Assembly (NCBI RefSeq): GCF_003206575.1
Contig: NZ_PZJO01000010.1
Span: 33,019-97,018 of the forward strand
Reading direction: 5' to 3'
Source of the DNA: Salinicola endophyticus
Lineage (GTDB): Bacteria; Pseudomonadota; Gammaproteobacteria; Pseudomonadales; Halomonadaceae
DNA: 64,000 bases
The position numbers and the translations under genes are program-made. Position 1 is the first letter of the stretch; the number at the start of each line of letters is the position of its first letter. The notes beneath the pieces were generated by a model. That model was not told the DNA's origin. It worked only from the letters and a program-made list of their open reading frames with translations, and did no database searches. This document shows positions 54,458-62,370 of the stretch, one piece after another.

Positions 54458-55012
54458 ATGATGGACGATTCCGTGCATTCCCCGACCCGGCGCGAGCCCC
54501 CCGCGCCCACCCTGAACGTCAACTTCACCCTCAACCAGCAGCCGGTCTCGCTGGACGTGGCCCCCAACGCGGTGCTGCTCGACGTGTTGCGCGAGCAGCT
54601 CGGCCTCGGCGGCACCAAGAAGGGCTGCGACCACGGTCAGTGCGGTGCCTGCACCGTGCACGTCGACGGTCAGGCGATGAACGCCTGCCTGCGGCTGGCG
54701 GCCATGTGCGAAGGCCAGCACGTCACCACGGTGGAAGGGCTTTCGCGGGAGGGCGAGCTGCACCCGGTGCAGCAGAGCTTCCTCGCCTGCGATGCCTTCC
54801 AGTGCGGCTACTGCACCCCGGGGCAGATGATGTCGGCGACGGCGCTGCTCAATGATCCACGCATCGGCAGCGACGATGCCGCGGTGAAAGAGGCGATGAG
54901 CGGCAATATCTGCCGCTGCGGCGCCTACAAGAACATCCTCACGGCGATCCAGCAGGCGCGCGCGACCCTGGCCGACGACGCCGCGAGCCAGGCCGGGGAG
55001 GAGACCCCATGA
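54458..55012 (+). CDS. Molybdenum hydroxylase, 2Fe-2S subunit without Tat signal
   Basis: A 184-residue paralogue of the small subunit at 37223. The two clusters are intact: CDHGQCGACTVHVDG, then QCGYCTPGQMM and ICRCGAYKNIL. Unlike the first copy it starts almost directly with the ferredoxin fold (LNVNFTLNQQPVSLDVAPN) and has no twin-arginine signal, so this enzyme should stay in the cytoplasm. GAGGAG precedes ATG. Confidence 0.93.
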   Translation: MMDDSVHSPTRREPPAPTLNVNFTLNQQPVSLDVAPNAVLLDVLREQLGLGGTKKGCDHGQCGACTVHVDGQAMNACLRLAAMCEGQHVTTVEGLSREGELHPVQQSFLACDAFQCGYCTPGQMMSATALLNDPRIGSDDAAVKEAMSGNICRCGAYKNILTAIQQARATLADDAASQAGEETP

Positions 55013-56052
55013 GAGCCTTCGACTTCTCCCGCGCCGAGAGCGTCGGCAACGCCGCGCAGCACGGCAACGCCGAGACGGCTTTTGTCGCCGGCGGCACTAC
55101 CCTGCTCGATCTGGTCAAGCTCGATGTCATGCGTCCGGCAGCGGTGGTGGATATCAACGCGCTGCCGTTGAAGGCGGTCGAGCGGCTGGCGGATGGCCGA
55201 CTCAAGATCGGCGCGCTGGTGACCAACACCGATCTCGCCCATCACCCTGAGGTGAAGCGCGACTACCCGCTGCTCTCCCAGGCGCTGCTGGCGGGCGCCT
55301 CGACCCAGCTGCGCAATATGGCGACCACCGCCGGCAACCTCATGCAGCGTACCCGCTGCCCCTACTTCCGCGATGTCGGCAGCGCCTGCAACAAGCGCCA
55401 GCCGGGCAGCGGCTGCGATGCCCGCGACGGCATCAATCGCATGCACGCGCTGCTCGGTGGCAGCGCCGACTGTATCGCCGTGCACCCCTCGGACATGTGT
55501 GTGGCGCTGGCCGCCATCGGCGCCACCCTGACCCTCGAGGGGCCGTCGGGCGAGCGCGAGGTGGCGTTCGCCGACTTCCACCGGCTGCCCGGCGACACCC
55601 CGCATCTCGAGCACGATCTGGCCGCGGACGAGCTGATCACCGCGCTCACCCTCGACGCGCCGCTGGCGCCAGCCGGGTCGCACTATCTCAAGCTGCGCGA
55701 TCGAGCCTCCTACGAGTTCGCGCTGGCCTCGGCGGCGGCGCAGCTCAAGCTGGATGGCGAGCGGATCACCGAGGCGCGGCTCGCCCTCGGTGGCGTCGCC
55801 ACCAAGCCATGGCGTGCCAGCGAGGCCGAGGCTGCCCTGGCCGGCCAGCCGGCCGTGCTGGAGAGCTTCGAGCGCGCCGCCGAGATCGCCCTGCGCGATG
55901 CCCAGCCGCGGGCGCACAACGCCTTCAAGGTCGACCTGGCCAAGCAGGCGATCGTGCGTGCCCTGCGCGACGCCAGCCGCGCCGCACAGCGTGGTACCGA
56001 CCAGGACGACACCGGCCAGGGCCGCACCGATACCCAGGAGAGCCAGGCATGA
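55009..56052 (+). CDS. Molybdenum hydroxylase, FAD subunit (second copy)
   Basis: A 347-residue flavin subunit, paralogous to that at 37909. FAD blocks are FVAGGTTLLDLVKLDVMRP and QLRNMATTAGNLMQRTRCPYFRD. The cysteine set RCPYF, ACNKRQPGSGCDA is again that of the PaoB-type 4Fe-4S loop. The C-terminus has a polar Gln/Asp-rich extension absent from the first copy. Four-base overlaps at both ends. Confidence 0.92.
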   Translation: MRAFDFSRAESVGNAAQHGNAETAFVAGGTTLLDLVKLDVMRPAAVVDINALPLKAVERLADGRLKIGALVTNTDLAHHPEVKRDYPLLSQALLAGASTQLRNMATTAGNLMQRTRCPYFRDVGSACNKRQPGSGCDARDGINRMHALLGGSADCIAVHPSDMCVALAAIGATLTLEGPSGEREVAFADFHRLPGDTPHLEHDLAADELITALTLDAPLAPAGSHYLKLRDRASYEFALASAAAQLKLDGERITEARLALGGVATKPWRASEAEAALAGQPAVLESFERAAEIALRDAQPRAHNAFKVDLAKQAIVRALRDASRAAQRGTDQDDTGQGRTDTQESQA

Positions 56053-58304
56053 ACGATCTGAACCAGTCGACACTCGACCAGCCCAAGGTCGTCGGCCAGC
56101 GCACGCCGCGTATCGATGGCGAGTTCAAGCTCACCGGACGCGCCGGCTATACCGGTGAACTCAGCATCGAGGGCATGCTCTACGGCTATCCGGTCGCGGC
56201 GACCATCGCCCACGGCACGCTGGAACGGCTCGAACTCGACGAGGCGCTGGCGATGCCCGGCGTGGTCGATATCTTCCACCACGCCAACTTCCCGCGCCTG
56301 CACCGCTCGCCCAACAGCATGGGGCACGGCGATCAGGTGAGCGAGGTGCGCCTGCCGTTCGAGGGCGAGCGCATCTACTACCACGGCCAGTACGTCGCAC
56401 TGGTGGTGGCGGAGAGCTTCGCCCAGGCCCGCGCCGCGGCCCAGCGCGTGGTGGCCCGCTACCGCCAGGAGACCGGCGCGATCTCCAGCCTGCTCGACGG
56501 TGCCCATGACAGTCACTCGGAAGGGGAGCTGCTCAAGGACGCCGGCACCCGCCGCGGCGATCCGGAAGCCGCGTTTGACGGGGCCGCGGTGAAGGTCGAT
56601 GCGGTCTATCACATCGCCGCCGAGAGCCACCTGCAGATGGAGATGCACGCCACCCTGGCCGAGTGGCGCGATGGCGGCAGCCGGCTGGTGGTGCACGAGT
56701 CGAGCCAGGGGGTGTTCTACCAGCGCAACGCGATGGCCCGGATCTTCGATCTGGCGCAGGAGAACATCGAGGTCATCTCCCACTACATCGGCTCCGGGTT
56801 CGGCAACAAGCTGTTCATGTGGCCCCACGCGGTGGCCGCCGCCGGTGCCGCGCGTGAACTCGGTCGACCGCTCAAGCTGGTGCTGCCGCGGCCCCAGGAC
56901 ATGACGAGCGGTGGCAACCGGCCCGCCTCACGCCAGCGCCTGCGGCTGGGGGCGGATCGCGATGGCCGCCTGAGCGCGGTGATTCATGACTCCACCACCG
57001 AGACCTCGCTGGTGGACCGCTACGTCGACGCCTGCGGCAGCGCCACGCCGAGCTTCTACGCCTGCGACAACCTGGCGGTGAGCCAGCGCATCCTGGCGCT
57101 CAACCACGGCACGCCCTGCCCGATGCGCGCGCCCGGCGAGGTCTCCGGCATCTTCGCGCTGGAGACCGCGATGGACGAGCTGGCGGTGGCGCTGCAGATG
57201 GACCCGGTGGAGCTGCGCCTGCGCAACTACGCCCATAAGGACCCGGAGAGCGGCCTGCCGTGGTCGAGCAAGCAGCTCGACAAGTGCCTGCACAGCGCCG
57301 CCGAGCGCTTTGGCTGGGCCCAACGCGACCCCGGGATCGGGGCGATGCGCGACGGTGACGAGATCATCGGCTACGGCATGGCCGCCTGCACCTGGTTCGC
57401 CGGACGTCAGCCGTGTCAGGCGCGGGTCGAGCTGCGCGCCGACGGCACCCTGTTCGCGGCCTGCGGCACCCAGGACATCGGCACCGGCACCTACACCATC
57501 GTGGCCCAGACGGTGGCCGAGCTGACCGGCGTCGCCCTCGCTGACATCGAGGTCAAGCTGGGCGAGACCAGCCTGCCGGCGGGGCCGCTCTCGGGGGGCT
57601 CGATGGCCACTGCGACCACGCTGCCCGCCGTGGCGGCGGCGGTCCGCGATGCCTTGGGCGCGCTCAAGGAGGTGGCGACCGGCCACGATGGGGTGTTCGC
57701 CGGCTGCGACGCCGACAGCCTGACGGTGGCCGAGGGCACGCTCAGCGACGGTGAGCGCAGCTACCGCTTTGCCGAGGTGCTCGAGGCCATGCGCCTGTCC
57801 AGCGTCAACGGGCAGGGCAGCAGCGCCCCGGGCGAGGAGAAGAAACAGTATAGTTTCCGCTCCTTCGGCGCCCACTTCGTCGAGGTGCGGGTCGACCCGG
57901 GGATCTCACGGGTGCGGGTATCGCGGGTGGTGTCGAGCATGGACATCGGCCGCGCGATCAATCCGCCCACGGCGCGCAATCAGGTCGAGGGTGGCATCGT
58001 CATGGGGATCGGCATGGGGCTGTTCGAGAAGCTCGACTACGACCCCCGCGACGCTCGGTTGATCAACGCCAACGTGGCCGACTACATCGTGCCGGTGCAC
58101 GCCGACATCCCCGAGATCGACGTCGAGCTGCTCGACTATCCGGACTTCAAGTTCAACGAGTTCGGTGCCCGCGGGGTGGGGGAGATCGGACTCACTGGCA
58201 TTGCGCCGGCGATCTCCAATGCGCTCTATCATGCCACCGGCAAGCGCTACCGCGACCTGCCGGTGACCATCGAGGCGCTGCTCGCCGATCACGCCTCGGC
58301 GTAG
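56049..58304 (+). CDS. Molybdenum hydroxylase, Mo-cofactor subunit (second copy)
   Basis: A 751-residue catalytic subunit, paralogous to that at 38918. Motifs are GQRTPRIDGEFKLTGRAGYTGE, IGSGFGNKLFMWPHA, MRAPGEVSGIFALE, CGTQDIGTGTYTI and the active-site Glu in GARGVGEIGLTG. Local differences in the substrate region (for example DMTSGGNRPASRQRL in place of MFTTTGHRPETRQRL) may reflect another aldehyde substrate. The 3' end overlaps the convergent TetR gene by 16 bases. Confidence 0.92.
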   Translation: MNDLNQSTLDQPKVVGQRTPRIDGEFKLTGRAGYTGELSIEGMLYGYPVAATIAHGTLERLELDEALAMPGVVDIFHHANFPRLHRSPNSMGHGDQVSEVRLPFEGERIYYHGQYVALVVAESFAQARAAAQRVVARYRQETGAISSLLDGAHDSHSEGELLKDAGTRRGDPEAAFDGAAVKVDAVYHIAAESHLQMEMHATLAEWRDGGSRLVVHESSQGVFYQRNAMARIFDLAQENIEVISHYIGSGFGNKLFMWPHAVAAAGAARELGRPLKLVLPRPQDMTSGGNRPASRQRLRLGADRDGRLSAVIHDSTTETSLVDRYVDACGSATPSFYACDNLAVSQRILALNHGTPCPMRAPGEVSGIFALETAMDELAVALQMDPVELRLRNYAHKDPESGLPWSSKQLDKCLHSAAERFGWAQRDPGIGAMRDGDEIIGYGMAACTWFAGRQPCQARVELRADGTLFAACGTQDIGTGTYTIVAQTVAELTGVALADIEVKLGETSLPAGPLSGGSMATATTLPAVAAAVRDALGALKEVATGHDGVFAGCDADSLTVAEGTLSDGERSYRFAEVLEAMRLSSVNGQGSSAPGEEKKQYSFRSFGAHFVEVRVDPGISRVRVSRVVSSMDIGRAINPPTARNQVEGGIVMGIGMGLFEKLDYDPRDARLINANVADYIVPVHADIPEIDVELLDYPDFKFNEFGARGVGEIGLTGIAPAISNALYHATGKRYRDLPVTIEALLADHASA

Positions 58305-58936
58305 CGCAAGCCGCCGACGAAGAGGGAGACGCAGCGCGCCACGCGCTGCTCGATCGCCGCCTGTGAAGGCGGCGATTCCAGTTGCAGCAGCTGGGTCAGG
58401 TGCAGCTCGCCGAGCACCGAGCCGAGGAAGATGCCGGCGAGTTCGACGGCATCGCCCCGGGGTAGGCGTTCGGCGCGCATCTGGCGCTCGAGATAGGTGG
58501 CCAGCGCCTGGCGCACACGGCCCGGGCCAGCGGCATAGAACAGCTGGCCGAGCTCGGGCTGGCGCGGGCTCTCGGCCACCACTTCACGGTAGATACCGAG
58601 CGTCTCGCAGTCGGTGACCTTGATCAGCAGGGTGACCCCCAGGCGCTGCAGCGCCTCCTCGATCGAGAGCCCGTCGACGCCCTCGGCGGAGAGCGCCTGA
58701 TAGAGGTAGTGGGAGCGGCGCTCGATCATCGCCTGGAACAGCCCCTCCTTGTTGCCGAAGTGACGGTAGAGGGTGGAGAGCGAGCCGCCCGCCTCGGCGA
58801 CGATGTCGTTGACGCTGACCTGGCCGTAGCCGCGCTCGAGGAACAGCTTCTGGGCCGCGTCCATCAGCGCGTCGCGGCGCTTGAGTCCGCGCTCGGTGGT
58901 GGGCATCAGCGGGCGGGGGGCATCGGTTGAGGGCAT
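58289..58936 (-). CDS. TetR-family repressor
   Basis: A 215-residue regulator. The DNA-binding helix set is RRDALMDAAQKLFLERGYGQVSVNDIVAEAGGSLSTLYRHFGNKEGLF; the C-terminal part (TLGIYREVVAESPRQPELGQLFY) is of the type common in repressors of multidrug pumps. It is divergent from the emrAB-like pair, and the palindrome at 59022-59038 between them is the likely operator. Start is uncertain between ATGs at 58936 and 58906. Confidence 0.9.
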   Translation of the reverse strand: MPSTDAPRPLMPTTERGLKRRDALMDAAQKLFLERGYGQVSVNDIVAEAGGSLSTLYRHFGNKEGLFQAMIERRSHYLYQALSAEGVDGLSIEEALQRLGVTLLIKVTDCETLGIYREVVAESPRQPELGQLFYAAGPGRVRQALATYLERQMRAERLPRGDAVELAGIFLGSVLGELHLTQLLQLESPPSQAAIEQRVARCVSLFVGGLRYAEA

Positions 58937-59021
58937 GGGGCTTGCGGTGGCCTCGGTGAAGGTGTGGCGCGCCGGGTGCGTTGCCAACCGCAACACGATG
59001 GCGGTGGCGTTTTACAAAAGA

Positions 59022-59038
59022 TAGTGTAGCATACACTA
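59022..59038. promoter_or_regulatory. Candidate TetR operator
   Basis: TAGTGTAGCATACACTA is a perfect 7-3-7 palindrome in the divergent space between the tetR gene and the efflux genes. Its place allows control of both promoters. Confidence 0.75.
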
Positions 59039-59076
59039 CACTTTAATCGCGCCTGTGTCTCCGGCACCCAGTCAAA

Positions 59077-59118
59077 GGCATGAAGATCAAGGCATGAAGA
59101 TCAAGGCATGAAGATCAA
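59077..59118 (+). repeat. Triple 14-base tandem repeat containing the start codon of the efflux gene
   Basis: The unit GGCATGAAGATCAA occurs three times without a gap (59077, 59091, 59105). Each copy has an ATG. The first two open five-codon frames (Met-Lys-Ile-Lys-Ala) that stop at TGA overlapping the next ATG as ATGA; the third ATG starts the efflux adaptor, which itself begins Met-Lys-Ile-Lys. Confidence 0.9.
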
Positions 59119-60196
59119 GAAAAAGCTCTACACGGCGGCGGCGGTCGTGGTGTTGGCGGTCGCCGCGCTCGTCTTCGCGTGGCACTGGTGGCATACCGGA
59201 CGCTTCTTCGTCGGCACCGACAACGCCTACATTCACACCGACAGTGTGGCGGTGCGTGCCGAGCTCACGGCCAAGGTGACGCGGGTGGCGGTGACCGACA
59301 ACCAGCGCGTCGAGGCGGGCCAGCTGCTGGTCCAGCTCGACGATCGCGATACCCGCAGCCAACTGGCCCAGGCCCAGGCCCAGCTTGCGGTCAACGTCGC
59401 CGGCGTGACCCAGGCCCAGCGCCAGATCGAGCTCGACCGCGCCAGCATCGACGAAGCCCAGGCGCAGGTGAGCGCAGCGGAGTCCGACGTCGCCCAGGCG
59501 CGCCAGCACCTCGAACGCTCGCAGTCGCTGGCGTCGAAGAATTACGCCTCGCGCCAGCAACTGGACGACGACCGCGCCTCGCTGCGCGTGGCCCAGGCCA
59601 CGCTGGCGGCGCGCCGGGCCAGCGTCGAGTCGGCCAAGCGCCGGCTGAGCGCCGATCAGGCCGCGGTGGAGAGTGCCCAGGCCCAGCGCGATGCCGCCAA
59701 GGCCGATATCGACTACTACCAGAACCAGCTCACCAAGACCCGCATCGTGGCCCAGCGCGCTGGTGTGGTCGGCAACCGCACGGTGGAGGCCGGTGATCTG
59801 GCCCAGCCGTCGCTGACCCTGATGCAGCTGGTGCCGACCTCCAGTGCCTATGTCGTGGCCAACTACAAGGAGACCGACATCGAGCGCATGCGCGTGGGGC
59901 AGCCGGTCTCCCTCGAGGTCGACGCCTACCCGGATATCGCCTACACCGGCAAGGTCGACAGCGTGGCGCCGGCCACCGGCACCCAGTTCAGCCTGCTGCC
60001 GAAGGACAACGCCACCGGCAACTTCAACAAGATCGTGCAGCGGGTACCGGTCAAGATCCGCATCACCGGGCCCAAGGATCAGCTCTGGCGGCTGCAGGCG
60101 GGGCTCTCGGTGGAGCCCTCGGTGGATACACGTCAGGTCGACGGTCAGGCGATCTACTTCGATCCGGGTCCCGCGCTCGACGACAGCACCCCGTGA
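59108..60196 (+). CDS. HlyD/EmrA-family periplasmic adaptor
   Basis: A 362-residue membrane-fusion protein. It has a single N-terminal membrane helix (AAAVVVLAVAALVFAWHWW), a lipoyl-like half motif (VGTDNAYIHTDSVAVRAELTAKV), a long helical hairpin rich in Gln and Ala (about 75-200) and the closing beta part (GNRTVEAGDLAQPSLTLMQLVP, then NYKETDIERMRVGQPVSLEVDAYP). EmrA-type proteins link an inner-membrane MFS pump to an outer-membrane channel; none is encoded here. The start codon is the last of three repeated ATGs. Confidence 0.92.
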   Translation: MKIKKKLYTAAAVVVLAVAALVFAWHWWHTGRFFVGTDNAYIHTDSVAVRAELTAKVTRVAVTDNQRVEAGQLLVQLDDRDTRSQLAQAQAQLAVNVAGVTQAQRQIELDRASIDEAQAQVSAAESDVAQARQHLERSQSLASKNYASRQQLDDDRASLRVAQATLAARRASVESAKRRLSADQAAVESAQAQRDAAKADIDYYQNQLTKTRIVAQRAGVVGNRTVEAGDLAQPSLTLMQLVPTSSAYVVANYKETDIERMRVGQPVSLEVDAYPDIAYTGKVDSVAPATGTQFSLLPKDNATGNFNKIVQRVPVKIRITGPKDQLWRLQAGLSVEPSVDTRQVDGQAIYFDPGPALDDSTP

Positions 60197-60209
60197 GGAG
60201 TGACGCGGC

Positions 60210-61760
60210 ATGAGTGAGGTCGCGCCGCCCGCCAATGGCGGCCCGCAGGAGATGCCCTCCTGGCACCACCGCTTCGGCTTCATTGCGGCGGTGTTCGGGA
60301 TGTTCATGGCGATCCTCGACATCCAGATCGTGGCCAGCTCGCTCAATGAGATCCAGGCCGGTGTTTCCGCCTCCAGCGATGAGATCTCGTGGATCCAGAC
60401 CTCCTATCTGATCGCCGAGATCATCATGATCCCGCTCTCCGGGGTGCTGATGCGCTGGCTCTCGACCCGGGTCGCCTTCGTCATCTCGTGCGCCGGCTTC
60501 ACCCTGGCCAGCCTGGGCTGTGCGCTGGCCACCAGCATCGATCAGTTGATCGTGCTGCGTGCGATCCAGGGGTTCATGGGCGGGGCCATGATTCCGCTGA
60601 CCCAGGCGGTCAGCTTCTCGCTGTTCCCGCGCCGGGCGATGGGCACGGTGCAGGGCATCATCGGCATGGTGGTGACCCTGGCGCCGTCGATCGGCCCCAC
60701 CGTGGGCGGCTATCTCACCGAGATCTTCAGCTGGCACTGGCTGTTCCTGGTCAACGTGATTCCCGGCATCTTCGTCACCCTGGCGGTGTGGCGTTTTCTC
60801 GACGTCGACAAGGGTGACGCCAGCGTCGCCAAGCGGCTCGACTTCAGCGGGCTGATCCTGATCGCGCTGTTCCTCGGCAGTCTCGAGTTCGTGCTCGAGG
60901 AGGGACCCGGTGACGACTGGTTCTCGAGCGAGCTGATCGTGTGGATGACCCTGCTCTGTGTCTCCTCCTGCATCGGCTTCTTCTGGCGGGTGCTCACCTG
61001 TGAGCATCCGATCGTCGATCTGCGCGCGTTCAAGAACCTCAACTTCTCGATCGGCACCGGGCTGGTGTTCGTGGTCGGCATCGCCATGTACGGGCTGGTC
61101 TATCTGATGCCGCTGTTCCTGGGCGGCGTGCGCGGCTACTCGAGTCTGCAGATCGGCGAGGTCATGTTCGTCACCGGGGTGGCGATGTTCTTCACCGCGC
61201 CGGTGGTGGGGCGGTTGACCAACTCGGTCGACCTGCGCGTGCTGCTCTTCTTCGGCCTGCTGCTGGTGGGTATCGGCACGGCGATGAACTCGAATCTCAC
61301 CAGTGAATCGGGTTTCTGGCAGTTCTTCTGGCCGCAGATCGTGCGCGGCACCGGCATGATCATGTGCATCATCCCCGCCTCGCGTATCGCCCTGGGCACC
61401 CTGGGGCCGGCGGAGCTGGGCAACGCCGCGGGGCTGTTCAGCGTGATGCGTAACCTGGGCGGCGCGGTCGGGCTGGCCATGCTCGATACCGTGCGCGACT
61501 GGCGCGAGGACTACCACTGGAACCAGCTGATTCCGGCCCTCGATCAGGGGCGGGTGGTGGTCCAGCAGGAGATTGCCAACTACCAGGCGATACTGATGGG
61601 GCATGTCGCCGACCCCTACCATAGCGCCGTGGCGATGCTCGGCCAGCGGATCGGCGTGCAGACCCAGGTGCTCGCCTACAACGACATCTTCCTGTGGATG
61701 GGCTGTCTCTATCTGCTCAGCGTGCCGCTGGTGCTGCTGCTCAAGCGCATCGAGCACTGA
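60210..61760 (+). CDS. DHA2/EmrB-family MFS drug transporter
   Basis: A 516-residue pump with 14 predicted helices. DHA2 markers are FGMFMAILDIQIVASSLNEIQ (motif D1), SWIQTSYLIAEIIMIPLSGVL, GFMGGAMIPLTQAVSFSLFPRR and GPTVGGYLTEIFSWHWLFLVN (motif C type). It should expel lipophilic or phenolic compounds using the proton gradient. It lies 13 bases after the adaptor gene, with AGGAG upstream of ATG. Neighbourhood to aromatic-aldehyde-type enzymes fits export of a toxic substrate or product, but this is inference. Confidence 0.93.
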   Translation: MSEVAPPANGGPQEMPSWHHRFGFIAAVFGMFMAILDIQIVASSLNEIQAGVSASSDEISWIQTSYLIAEIIMIPLSGVLMRWLSTRVAFVISCAGFTLASLGCALATSIDQLIVLRAIQGFMGGAMIPLTQAVSFSLFPRRAMGTVQGIIGMVVTLAPSIGPTVGGYLTEIFSWHWLFLVNVIPGIFVTLAVWRFLDVDKGDASVAKRLDFSGLILIALFLGSLEFVLEEGPGDDWFSSELIVWMTLLCVSSCIGFFWRVLTCEHPIVDLRAFKNLNFSIGTGLVFVVGIAMYGLVYLMPLFLGGVRGYSSLQIGEVMFVTGVAMFFTAPVVGRLTNSVDLRVLLFFGLLLVGIGTAMNSNLTSESGFWQFFWPQIVRGTGMIMCIIPASRIALGTLGPAELGNAAGLFSVMRNLGGAVGLAMLDTVRDWREDYHWNQLIPALDQGRVVVQQEIANYQAILMGHVADPYHSAVAMLGQRIGVQTQVLAYNDIFLWMGCLYLLSVPLVLLLKRIEH

Positions 61761-61820
61761 GGAAGCGCTGAATAAATCGTCGAGCGAGATGAAGCGCAGG
61801 CATTTATGCAGTGATTCCCT
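61761..61820. repeat. 60-base imperfect inverted-repeat element
   Basis: GGAAGCGCTGAATAAAT at 61761-61777 is repeated inverted as ATTTATGCAGTGATTCC at 61802-61818, with 14 of 17 positions paired. It begins directly after the efflux stop codon. It looks like a small palindromic genomic repeat, different from the elements in the tail cluster. It has no T run, so it is not a standard terminator. Confidence 0.6.
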
Positions 61821-61932
61821 GAGGCGGGGCGGGGGAGATGCAGGCGGGCGGCGCGGATGATTCAATAGCGCCAGACGCCGGTGGCGTGGCCACGACTGCC
61901 GCGCCGCTCTTGCCAACCCGTTTCGGAAATCC

Positions 61933-62349
61933 ATGATGCAGACCCCGCATTCGCCCAAGCCGGGCGCCGATGAGCCCGTTCGTACCGTATCGCGCCTGAT
62001 CGGCGCCTTCGCCGCCCCGGTGTTGATCTATCTGCTGGTATGGGAGCTGGCGGCGCGCCTGCTGTTGCCCGGTGTCGCCGCGTCCGGACGCGAGTTCGTG
62101 ATCAACCTGTGCAGTGTACTGATCCCCTGCCTCGGCGTGCTGGTCAGCGTCTACCTGGCCGGCGCGCGCGCCGGGCGCCTGCTCGGTGGCGGCGTGATGT
62201 CGCTGTTCTTTCTCTATCTCTATGTCTCCTCCGGGGTGGCCTTCAGCTGGTTGCCGATACTGCTGACCCTTGGCGGCGTGGCCTTGGCGCTGGTTCTGGC
62301 GCGCTTCTGCCCGACGTTGAAACCCGATCTCGGCGATCTCTTTGGATAG
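61933..62349 (+). CDS. Small hypothetical membrane protein
   Basis: A 138-residue protein with about four hydrophobic helices (AFAAPVLIYLLVWELAARLLL, LCSVLIPCLGVLVSVYLAGA, GGVMSLFFLYLYVSSGVAFSW, PILLTLGGVALALVLARFC). No family recognised. The ribosome site is weak. It precedes tmcA by about 20 bases and may be co-transcribed. Confidence 0.65.
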   Translation: MMQTPHSPKPGADEPVRTVSRLIGAFAAPVLIYLLVWELAARLLLPGVAASGREFVINLCSVLIPCLGVLVSVYLAGARAGRLLGGGVMSLFFLYLYVSSGVAFSWLPILLTLGGVALALVLARFCPTLKPDLGDLFG

Positions 62350-62370
62350 GCGATCTCTTTGGAGAAAGAC

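Noticed and set aside
60063-61958. 631-codon minus-strand frame over the MFS transporter
   Set aside because: Antisense shadow; the product is rich in His, Glu and Gln, as expected from reading a membrane protein gene backward.
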